8,027 bases of DNA, taken from NCBI GenBank assembly GCA_016649785.1, contig JAENXB010000129.1, forward strand, positions 1 to 8,027, given 5' to 3'. This document shows, piece after piece, positions 1-5,331 of this stretch. The notes under the pieces are model-generated. The model made no database searches, was not told where the DNA came from, and worked only from the letters and a program-made list of their open reading frames with translations. A program made the position numbers and the translations under genes. The stretch's first letter is position 1, and every line of letters begins with the position of its first letter. The DNA comes from Flavobacteriaceae bacterium. Lineage in GTDB: Bacteria > Bacteroidota > Bacteroidia > Flavobacteriales > Flavobacteriaceae.

Positions 1-24
1 TTTTTTAAAAACCTTAAAATTCAT

Positions 25-32
25 TACTTTTG
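25..32 (+). promoter_or_regulatory. Candidate Bacteroidota -7 promoter element of the hydroxylase gene
   Basis: TACTTTTG matches the flavobacterial -7 consensus TAnnTTTG. It lies 41 bases before the ATG at 74, so transcription would start near 38-40 and give an A-rich leader of about 35 bases. No TTG-type -33 box is visible, but only 24 bases of upstream sequence are present, so the assignment rests on the -7 match and its spacing. Confidence 0.5.
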
Positions 33-73
33 CAAAAAATCGGTTTTCCCTCAAATATTAAAAATTCATAAAA

Positions 74-994
74 ATGGAATTTACAAACCCCCTGGTTTAT
101 GGGGTGCCCGTTTTTTTAGGACTTATCCTATTAGAACTAACCTACAGTAAAACCCACCACAACAAAGACCTGTATAAATGGAAAGACCTCCTTTCCAGCC
201 TGTCTATGGGTATTGGATCTGCGGTAATCGCGGCATTGATAAAAACCGTTTCTGTCATTCTCATATTTAATTTTGCTTACGAACTTTTTAACCCGGTTAT
301 TGAAGGGGTTAGGACGAATATTATGGGGTGGGAATCCTTTGGATACGCCTGGTATATATGGATCTTTTGTATGTTCTTAGACGATTTTACCTATTATTGG
401 TTTCACCGGGAAAACCATATGATACGGTTTTTTTGGGCCGCTCATATAGTGCATCATTCTTCTGATAATTTTAATTTTGGAACAGCGGTTCGCAATGGCT
501 GGTTCACAATTCTCTACAAACCATTTTTTTATATGTGGATAGTGATAATTGGTTTTCCGCCGGAAATGTTGGTGGTATGCCTTGGAATTGAAGCCTTATG
601 GCAATTTCAGCTGCACACAAAATATATTCCTAAAATGGGAATTGTAGAAAAGTTCCTGAACACCCATACAATGCACCAGGTGCATCACGCGAAGAACCTG
701 GAATACATGGATAAAAACCACGGAGGTTTTTTGAATGTTTTTGACAGAATTTTTGGTACCTGGAAAGAGATGGATTCTTCAATTGATATAGAATATGGGG
801 TTTCTACACCACCTAATTCATACAATTTATGGATTATCCTAACCCACGAATACCAAAATATTTGGGAGGATACCAAAAAAACCAAAAACTGGAGACATAA
901 ATTCATGTATGTTTTTGGTCCTCCTGGATGGAGCCACGATGGAAGTACCAAAACGGTGAAAGAGATGCAGAAAGCATCAAAAATGGATAGTTAA
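74..994 (+). CDS. Fatty acid hydroxylase / sterol desaturase family membrane protein
   Basis: This is a 306-residue integral membrane di-iron oxygenase of the fatty acid hydroxylase superfamily, whose members hydroxylate or desaturate lipids using O2. Hydrophobic segments lie at about residues 8-24, 46-70, 88-107 and 144-172. The metal-binding histidine clusters are all present: HxxxH at 111-115, HxxHH at 124-128 and HxxHxxHH at 198-205, plus a lone His at 181. After them comes the NHGGFLNVFDRIFGTW block (215-230) typical of the family. The HHSS and GGFLNVFDRIFGT contexts resemble the alkylglycerol monooxygenase (TMEM195/AGMO)-like branch more than plant or fungal C5 sterol desaturases; this is my reading by eye. 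The C-terminal tail with FGPPGWSHDG (about 285-294) is common in bacterial members. The substrate cannot be told. The gene is probably monocistronic, because its 3' neighbour is convergent. The start at 74 sits behind a good promoter and gives the usual family length. Confidence 0.93.
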   Translation: MEFTNPLVYGVPVFLGLILLELTYSKTHHNKDLYKWKDLLSSLSMGIGSAVIAALIKTVSVILIFNFAYELFNPVIEGVRTNIMGWESFGYAWYIWIFCMFLDDFTYYWFHRENHMIRFFWAAHIVHHSSDNFNFGTAVRNGWFTILYKPFFYMWIVIIGFPPEMLVVCLGIEALWQFQLHTKYIPKMGIVEKFLNTHTMHQVHHAKNLEYMDKNHGGFLNVFDRIFGTWKEMDSSIDIEYGVSTPPNSYNLWIILTHEYQNIWEDTKKTKNWRHKFMYVFGPPGWSHDGSTKTVKEMQKASKMDS

Positions 995-1017
995 CTTTTT
1001 GAATATCCTTTTCTTGA

Positions 1018-1045
1018 ACTTCGTATTTCTTACCTCATACTTCAA
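1018..1045. repeat. Degenerate heptad repeat, array A (4 units of ACTTCNN)
   Basis: Four head-to-tail 7-mers can be read without gaps: ACTTCGT, ATTTCTT, ACCTCAT, ACTTCAA. On the minus strand the unit reads NNGAAGT. The array lies in the 129-base space between the converging 3' ends of the hydroxylase and acyltransferase genes. It is preceded by CTTGA, as is array B. Confidence 0.6.
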
Positions 1046-1070
1046 ACATTTCCAGGTCTTGTTGCCTTGA

Positions 1071-1105
1071 ACTTCGAACTTCCCACCTCGTACTTCTAAC
1101 TTCTT
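1071..1105. repeat. Degenerate heptad repeat, array B (5 units of ACTTCNN)
   Basis: Five gap-free 7-mers: ACTTCGA, ACTTCCC, ACCTCGT, ACTTCTA, ACTTCTT. The 11-mer CTTGAACTTCG that opens array A (1013-1023) recurs at 1066-1076, exactly 53 bases later, so the two arrays look like a decayed duplication. The third units of both arrays share the same ACCTC variant. No protein-coding frame explains the periodicity. Confidence 0.62.
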
Positions 1106-1123
1106 TAGTCTTTTTTCTATGCT

Positions 1124-1927
1124 CTAATACTCCCACTTCCTTTTCTCGTTCAATTTCTCCATATCGTCAATTTCTACCTGTGGGATCACCTTTAAAAAGG
1201 AAGAATGCTGCTCAATGGCATATTCCAGTTTTTCTACAATTTCTTCAATAGTTTCATTTTCATAATCTATTTCCAGTGCTGGTTTAATCTGAAAAGATTG
1301 AAGGATTCCCCGTTTCTTGATCCGAAAGCCCTTTTTATCGAAAGAACGCCGGAATCCATCAATTACTACCGGAATTACTATTGGTTTATATTGTTTGATA
1401 ATGTGCGCTGTTCCTTTCCTGATCGGTTTAAAAGGCTTTGTGGTTCCTTGTGGAAAAGTTATTACCCACCCGTCTTTTAATGCCACTCCAATATTCTCGG
1501 TATCACCTAAATTCACCTCGCGTTTTACGTCCTTACCCTTGTCCCTCCAGGTCCTTTCTACCGTGATAGCACCGGCATAAGCCATTATCCTGGTGAGTAA
1601 TCCTGCATGCATGGTTTCTTTGGCCGCTACGTAATACACATTCATTTTGGGTTGCCAGATGTATCCTACATTTTTAATTGAATCCACCCGTCCGCTCAAA
1701 CTGGCATTAAATACGTGGAACATGGCCACCACATCGGCAAAATAGGTTTGATGGTTGGATACAAAAAGCACATTAGTGTCCGGAAGGTTTTTGATGATTT
1801 CAGAACCTTCAATTCTCAATTCATTAAAACCGCAATACCGCTGATGGGTAATAAATCCAAAAATGCGAATGAGCCACTTTTTAAAAAAAAGAATATGTCC
1901 AAACGGGTTTCTTTTAAACCATCTCAT
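1124..1927 (-). CDS. PlsC-like 1-acylglycerol-3-phosphate O-acyltransferase family protein
   Basis: This is a 267-residue member of the PlsC/LPLAT acyltransferase superfamily, which transfers fatty acyl groups to a lipid hydroxyl, classically lysophosphatidate to phosphatidate at the inner membrane. Visible blocks: motif I, SNHQTYFAD (His59, Asp65); motif II, AGAITVER (118-125); motif III, FPQGTT (158-163); motif IV, VIPVVI (184-189). Motifs I and III are unusual: the His and Asp are separated by five residues instead of four, and the customary FPEGTR reads FPQGTT. The acyl acceptor is therefore uncertain, and an aminolipid O-acyltransferase role is also possible. The N-terminus is basic and aromatic, and residues about 15-27 may dip into the membrane. 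The open frame extends to 2059, but I place the start at 1927: it follows AGGAA and a TAnnTTTG promoter, gives a typical length, and the extension is only antisense-like sequence overlapping the Nudix gene. The Nudix gene lies 71 bases upstream on the same strand. Confidence 0.9.
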   Translation of the reverse strand: MRWFKRNPFGHILFFKKWLIRIFGFITHQRYCGFNELRIEGSEIIKNLPDTNVLFVSNHQTYFADVVAMFHVFNASLSGRVDSIKNVGYIWQPKMNVYYVAAKETMHAGLLTRIMAYAGAITVERTWRDKGKDVKREVNLGDTENIGVALKDGWVITFPQGTTKPFKPIRKGTAHIIKQYKPIVIPVVIDGFRRSFDKKGFRIKKRGILQSFQIKPALEIDYENETIEEIVEKLEYAIEQHSSFLKVIPQVEIDDMEKLNEKRKWEY

Positions 1928-1931
1928 AAAT

Positions 1932-1936
1932 TTCCT
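1932..1936 (-). promoter_or_regulatory. Ribosome binding site supporting the acyltransferase start at 1927
   Basis: On the minus strand AGGAA ends four bases before the ATG at 1927. Shine-Dalgarno sites are scarce in this window, so this one helps decide between the start at 1927 and the longer open frame beginning at 2059. Confidence 0.5.
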
Positions 1937-1980
1937 GATTATTTTAGTATGTTTTTTTTGATCTGATTTTAAGAGAATTT

Positions 1981-1988
1981 CAAAGGTA
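1981..1988 (-). promoter_or_regulatory. Candidate -7 promoter element of the acyltransferase gene
   Basis: Read on the minus strand this is TACCTTTG, a full match to TAnnTTTG. It falls in the 71-base gap between the Nudix stop (1999) and the acyltransferase ATG (1927), predicting a transcript start near 1975 and a leader of roughly 48 bases. It would make the longer start at 2059 impossible on that transcript. No clear -33 TTG is seen at the usual distance. Confidence 0.5.
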
Positions 1989-1998
1989 GTAATTCCAT

Positions 1999-2652
1999 TT
2001 ATAATATTTCTTTCAGTAATTCCTTTAGTTCGCTTAGCATCATAGCCGTAGCGCCCCAAACAACGAGACCGTTAAGCGAAAATGCGGGAACTTCAATATT
2101 ACTGGCGTAAGATGTACTGAGTTTTTGTTTGATCAAACTTTTTTCATCTAAAAACTCATCTATATTTACTTCCAAAATCTTTTCCACCTCCGATTTCTGA
2201 GGCACCAAAATTGGGGTTTTTTCAATCAAACCCACATACGGATGCACCCAGAAATTACTCGGGGGAATGTAGAGTTTAGTCAGCTTTTTAACTATTTCTA
2301 CCTCCTCCTTAGGAATACCCACTTCTTCTTCGGTTTCCCTTAATGCGGTATGTTCAAGGTTTTTGTCGAAAATTTCCAGGCGCCCCCCCGGAAAGCCAAC
2401 CTGATTGGAATGTACACCTTTGTAAGTCTTTCTCAAAATCAAAATAAAATTGGTTTGATCTGATTTATTAGGATAAAAAACTGCCATTACCCCGGCTTTA
2501 TTTGGGTTTTTATTTGGGTTTTTATTTGCAATGTCCAATTTTTCCAATTCCTTAATACGTAAAATTGGAGCCAATTTATGTTGAGCTTCCTCCCCGGGAA
2601 GTTTTAAATTTTTTAAATTTGAAATCTTATATTTAAATTCATCAAAATCCAT
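1999..2652 (-). CDS. Nudix hydrolase, NudL/NUDT7-type CoA pyrophosphatase
   Basis: This 217-residue cytosolic Nudix hydrolase probably cleaves coenzyme A or acyl-CoA to 3',5'-ADP and (acyl-)4'-phosphopantetheine, keeping CoA pools in check. The assignment rests on the UPF0035 signature before the Nudix box (residues 72-90, LRK...HSNQVGFPGG) joined to a Nudix box ending RETEEEVGI (105-113). The box is slightly longer than the generic GX5EX7REUXEEXGU spacing, as in NudL-type enzymes. IPPSNFWVHPYVG (about 129-141) follows. The open frame continues upstream to 2757, but those 35 residues are antisense to the signal peptide of the divergent lipoprotein gene; MDFDEF at 2652 is the natural start. 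A 12-bp tandem duplication adds residues near 45-52. The ATG shares two bases with the divergent ATG. No promoter match was found upstream of it. Confidence 0.92.
   Translation of the reverse strand: MDFDEFKYKISNLKNLKLPGEEAQHKLAPILRIKELEKLDIANKNPNKNPNKAGVMAVFYPNKSDQTNFILILRKTYKGVHSNQVGFPGGRLEIFDKNLEHTALRETEEEVGIPKEEVEIVKKLTKLYIPPSNFWVHPYVGLIEKTPILVPQKSEVEKILEVNIDEFLDEKSLIKQKLSTSYASNIEVPAFSLNGLVVWGATAMMLSELKELLKEIL
2497..2528. repeat. In-frame 12-bp tandem repeat inside the Nudix gene
   Basis: TTTGGGTTTTTA occurs twice in a row (2501-2512 and 2513-2524), with partial copies on both sides, so 32 bases follow a 12-base period. On the coding strand it encodes alternating Asn-Pro-Asn-Lys units between the N-terminal helix and the first strand of the Nudix fold. 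The unit is a multiple of three, so copy changes keep the frame. Confidence 0.85.
2614..2621 (+). promoter_or_regulatory. Candidate -7 promoter element of the lipoprotein PPIase gene
   Basis: TAAATTTG fits TAnnTTTG and lies 29 bases before the ATG at 2651, predicting a leader of some 25 bases. The element is inside the first codons of the divergent Nudix gene, as it must be because the two genes have no space between them. The DNA here is very AT-rich, so a chance match is possible and no -33 box is evident. Confidence 0.4.
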
Positions 2653-3391
2653 GACACGACATCTTTCAATAGTTCTAAGCCTACTATTCCTAATTTTTGC
2701 AAGTTGTGAAGATAAGGAAAAATCGAGAAATAATAATATAAAGGCCCCGTTAAACACTGCAAAACCGGAAAAAGACAGCCTGAAAATTCAGGAAAATGAA
2801 GCCCCTAATAAAGAGAAACCCGAAATAAAATTAAGTGATTATCCGGTTTTGGTGCAGGAGGAATTAATCCCGTTTTTAACTCAATTTGGAAAGGAAAATC
2901 CCGAAAACCGGATAAAGATCAGCACCAGTTTTGGAGATATCGAAGTTCAGCTTTATAATGACACGCCCTTGCACCGCGCAAATTTTATCTATTTAACCAA
3001 ACGCGGATATTTTAACGGGACTTATTTCCATAGGGTGGCAAAAGGTTTTGTTATCCAGGGCGGAAATTCAGATAATCGGGAGACCAGCGATAAAAGGAAT
3101 AATATTGGAGCATATTTAATTCCCAGTGAATTTGAGGCCGGCCACAGGCATACCCGTGGAGCTTTTTCAGCTGCTAAATATGCCAAGCAAAACGTGAGTA
3201 AGGCCTCCTCCCCATTTGAATTTTTTATAGTACTAAGCCAAAACGGGGCGCATCACCTGGATAATGACCACACGGTATTCGGGCGGGTTACCAAAGGAAT
3301 GGATGTGGTTGATGTTATCGCCAAACAGGATGTTGGAGAAGGCGAATGGCCCTTGCTCAATATCAGGATGAAAGTTGAAATAATAGAATAG
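2651..3391 (+). CDS. Lipoprotein cyclophilin-type peptidyl-prolyl cis-trans isomerase
   Basis: A 246-residue lipoprotein that should catalyse cis-trans isomerisation of prolyl bonds in proteins of the periplasm or outer membrane. Residues 1-18 form a signal peptide with a hydrophobic core and lipobox FASC; Cys19 is the predicted lipidated residue. It is followed by charged EDKEK and a Lys/Glu/Asn-rich linker to about residue 85. The cyclophilin domain runs from about 86 to 246: FHRVAKGFVIQGG (126-138) holds the catalytic Arg128 and Gln136, followed by GAFSAAK (170-176), SPFEFFIVLS (187-196) and HTVFGRV (207-213). The start at 2651 is the only ATG, GTG or TTG after the in-frame stop at 2582 that leaves an intact signal peptide. 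The charged residues after Cys resemble Bacteroidota lipoprotein export signals, so surface exposure is possible (inference). The next gene is convergent, so the gene is probably transcribed alone. Confidence 0.94.
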   Translation: MTRHLSIVLSLLFLIFASCEDKEKSRNNNIKAPLNTAKPEKDSLKIQENEAPNKEKPEIKLSDYPVLVQEELIPFLTQFGKENPENRIKISTSFGDIEVQLYNDTPLHRANFIYLTKRGYFNGTYFHRVAKGFVIQGGNSDNRETSDKRNNIGAYLIPSEFEAGHRHTRGAFSAAKYAKQNVSKASSPFEFFIVLSQNGAHHLDNDHTVFGRVTKGMDVVDVIAKQDVGEGEWPLLNIRMKVEIIE

Positions 3392-3598
3392 TTCGCAATA
3401 AATCAGTATTTAAAATGCCTAAAGTCTGAAGTACTTAGAAATAATACAAATGAACTTAAACTAACTAAAACAGAAGGATTCAATTAAAAATTAGTTGTTT
3501 GGATAAAAAAAAATGAAAATTGTTTTCTTGTATCATCTGCAAAATTGAGGACTATTTTAGGCACTCAATACTTTATGAACTCATAGCTACAATAATTC
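3392..3598. other. Convergent intergenic spacer, no gene seen
   Basis: These 207 AT-rich bases separate the 3' ends of the PPIase and RDD genes. I found no open frame longer than about a dozen codons, no RNA gene and no strong terminator. An imperfect inverted repeat (AAACtAACTAA at 3458-3468 against TTAGTTGTTT at 3491-3500, 22-base loop) is weak. A run of nine A follows at 3505-3513, but spacing and stability are poor. Confidence 0.6.
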
Positions 3599-4312
3599 CT
3601 ATTCCTGGGTGTAAAAACTATAATCCCTAAGCACGTTTTGCACAAATTCTTCCGGGCGTTCTTCAGGATGCACCTCTAAAATTTTGGATATTTTTTCTGA
3701 AAGGCTTATAATCACCCTATGATTTCCCCGGATTTTGGCCTTTTGATATACGCTTTTAATGTTTTGAATGTCCCTGTCCTTCAACAAAGTAACCTGGGGA
3801 TACCGAGGTGTATAATTATCGGGGATATCCACTAATAAAGTTTGAGAAAGATTGAGCTGTTTTTTTTCGGTAATCACGGTGGTCCCTGCGGCCAGATCTC
3901 CCAAACGCTGACCTTTTCCGTTTAACAGGATCGTAACCACCGCAATACTTCCACTGCTAAAACTAATGTCCACCAACCTGAGCAACCATCTTATTAAATA
4001 TTGGCTAAACCCTGGCCGGGAACCATCCAGTTTCACAACCCGAATGTCAAGTGCCGATTTTCCGGGAGATTGCCCGTTATTAAAAGTTTCCCAGAGCAAA
4101 TAATATAAAAACACAGGCAAACCTATTATCAAATAATAAACCCACTGTTCCCCCTGATCCAGTCCCAAACCGGCAATGGCAAAAGATGCGAGAATGGCAT
4201 ATCCCACAATAATTAAAATATCTAACAAAAAGGCCAAAATCCTATCCCCTATTCCTGCAACATTTTGATGTATTCCTATATTTTGAGCGGTTTCTATTTG
4301 AAAATCATCCAT
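3599..4312 (-). CDS. RDD family membrane protein with cytosolic C-terminal tail
   Basis: A 237-residue inner-membrane protein. The RDD domain spans about residues 15-148: GDRILAFLLDILII holds the signature Arg24 and Asp31, hydrophobic segments cover about 28-50, 57-75 and 116-131, Asp115 follows the basic stretch IRWLLRLV, and GQRLGDLAAGTTVI (134-147) closes the domain. Most RDD proteins have no known function; at least one has been described as a cation/proton antiporter, but nothing here proves transport. Beyond the domain there are nearly 90 soluble residues (150-237) rich in charged residues and predicted helix, unlike minimal RDD proteins. The gene is divergent from the SpoIIM gene with only 35 bases between start codons and has its own promoter match. 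RDD genes recur beside SpoIIM/MoxR clusters, which points to a shared complex (inference). Confidence 0.9.
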   Translation of the reverse strand: MDDFQIETAQNIGIHQNVAGIGDRILAFLLDILIIVGYAILASFAIAGLGLDQGEQWVYYLIIGLPVFLYYLLWETFNNGQSPGKSALDIRVVKLDGSRPGFSQYLIRWLLRLVDISFSSGSIAVVTILLNGKGQRLGDLAAGTTVITEKKQLNLSQTLLVDIPDNYTPRYPQVTLLKDRDIQNIKSVYQKAKIRGNHRVIISLSEKISKILEVHPEERPEEFVQNVLRDYSFYTQE

Positions 4313-4331
4313 TTAATACGTTTCTTTGGTA

Positions 4332-4339
4332 CAAATATA
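4332..4339 (-). promoter_or_regulatory. Candidate -7 promoter element of the RDD gene
   Basis: On the minus strand this reads TATATTTG, a full TAnnTTTG match, 19 bases before the ATG at 4312. The leader would be only about a dozen bases. The element sits in the 35-base divergent gap, so its polymerase footprint would cover the SpoIIM start. A poorer plus-strand match, TACGTTTC (4317-4324), could serve the SpoIIM operon. Confidence 0.5.
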
Positions 4340-4347
4340 AACTACCT

Positions 4348-5331
4348 ATGCGAGAGGCTGCTTTCGTCAAGCAAAATAAGAACAAATGGCTTAAATTCGA
4401 ACAGGAGCTTCACGATAAAAAATCAATTTCACCAGAAATTATTTCTGTGATTTACCTGGAAGTTACTGACGATCTAAGCTATGCAAAAACCTTTTATCCC
4501 GGAAGCAACACTGCTGCTTATTTAAATGAATTGGCTGCATCTGCCCACCAAATGATCTACACCAATAAAAAAGAACCGGGAAATGCGTTTTGGAGGTTTT
4601 ATTCTAAGGACTTTCCCCTGATGTTTTATAATTTTCAAAAACAATTGCTGCTTAGCTTCCTGATCTTTGCAATATTCATAGCAGTGGGTGCTTTTTCGGC
4701 ATCCAGCGATGGGGCTTTTGTGCGGGCAATTTTAGGGGATTCTTATGTTAATATGACTTTGGAAAATATCGAAAAAAATGATCCCATGGCAGTCTATAAA
4801 GAAATGGGACAACTGGATATGTTCCTGGGAATAACAATAAATAACATCAGGGTTGCACTGATGGCTTACACTTTAGGAATTTTAGCAGGATTGGGCACTG
4901 CGATTGTTTTAATGCAGAATGCGATCATGCTGGGTTCTTTTCAATACTTTTTTTATCAAAACGGAATGCTTTGGGAATCGGCCAGGACAATATGGATCCA
5001 CGGCACAATCGAAATATCTGTAATAATAATAGCCGGATGCGCCGGATTGGTAGTAGGCAAAAGCATTCTGTTCCCCCAAACTTATACGAGGTTGACTTCC
5101 TTTGTCCAGGGCATTAAAAATGGATTAAAAATAGTGTTGAGCACCATTCCATTTTTTATAGTTGCAGGATTCCTGGAGGGTTTTGTGACGCGTCAAACCA
5201 ATATGCCCGATTGGCTGGCCATTTTAATAATAAGCCTTTCTTTATTGAGCATTTTGTTTTATTATGTGTATTATCCATTATATTTAAATAAGCTAAAATA
5301 CAAGCATGCAAGACCAATACATTCAATTTAA
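4348..5331 (+). CDS. SpoIIM / DUF95 family membrane protein
   Basis: A 327-residue membrane protein of the SpoIIM (DUF95) family. Bacillus SpoIIM works with SpoIID and SpoIIP in peptidoglycan remodelling during engulfment; here there is no sporulation context, so that role should not be carried over. A soluble, helical N-terminal region (1-97) precedes about five hydrophobic segments (100-117, 168-190, 217-240, 259-280, 288-310). Family marks include NNIRVAL (165-171), the Gly-rich AYTLGILAGLGT (173-184) and WIHGTIEISVIIIAGCAGL (216-234), with His218 and Glu222 inside the membrane region. The start MREAAFVKQNK gives the usual family N-terminus, though no Shine-Dalgarno site precedes it. The 3' end overlaps the next gene by 26 bases, so the two are probably translationally coupled. 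It heads the four-gene plus-strand run that normally leads to a MoxR ATPase gene. Confidence 0.92.
   Translation: MREAAFVKQNKNKWLKFEQELHDKKSISPEIISVIYLEVTDDLSYAKTFYPGSNTAAYLNELAASAHQMIYTNKKEPGNAFWRFYSKDFPLMFYNFQKQLLLSFLIFAIFIAVGAFSASSDGAFVRAILGDSYVNMTLENIEKNDPMAVYKEMGQLDMFLGITINNIRVALMAYTLGILAGLGTAIVLMQNAIMLGSFQYFFYQNGMLWESARTIWIHGTIEISVIIIAGCAGLVVGKSILFPQTYTRLTSFVQGIKNGLKIVLSTIPFFIVAGFLEGFVTRQTNMPDWLAILIISLSLLSILFYYVYYPLYLNKLKYKHARPIHSI

Noticed and set aside
685..951. 88-codon open frame on the minus strand inside the hydroxylase gene
   Set aside because: It is fully antisense to the conserved histidine-rich and C-terminal region of a clear gene and has no family features or leader.
1205..1966. 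Three plus-strand open frames (83-91 codons) opposite the acyltransferase gene
   Set aside because: They overlap each other and mirror a clear minus-strand gene; none has a start signal or recognisable domain.
2653..2757. Upstream extension of the Nudix open frame by 35 codons
   Set aside because: The extension is antisense to the signal peptide and linker of the PPIase gene and shows no Nudix-family features; MDFDEF at 2652 is a natural N-terminus.
3458..3500. Possible terminator hairpin after the PPIase gene
   Set aside because: The stem is AT-only apart from a few pairs, has a bulge and a 22-base loop, and no T run follows directly on the plus strand.
3574..3585. TATGA-AC-TCATA inverted repeat near the end of the RDD gene
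   Set aside because: Five AT-rich pairs with a two-base loop are expected by chance in such DNA.
4313..4347. Riboswitch or small RNA in the divergent gap
   Set aside because: Thirty-five bases are too short and no structured motif is visible.
4348..5331. SpoIIM taken as evidence of sporulation
   Set aside because: No other sporulation gene is present and the DUF95 family is widespread in bacteria that do not sporulate.
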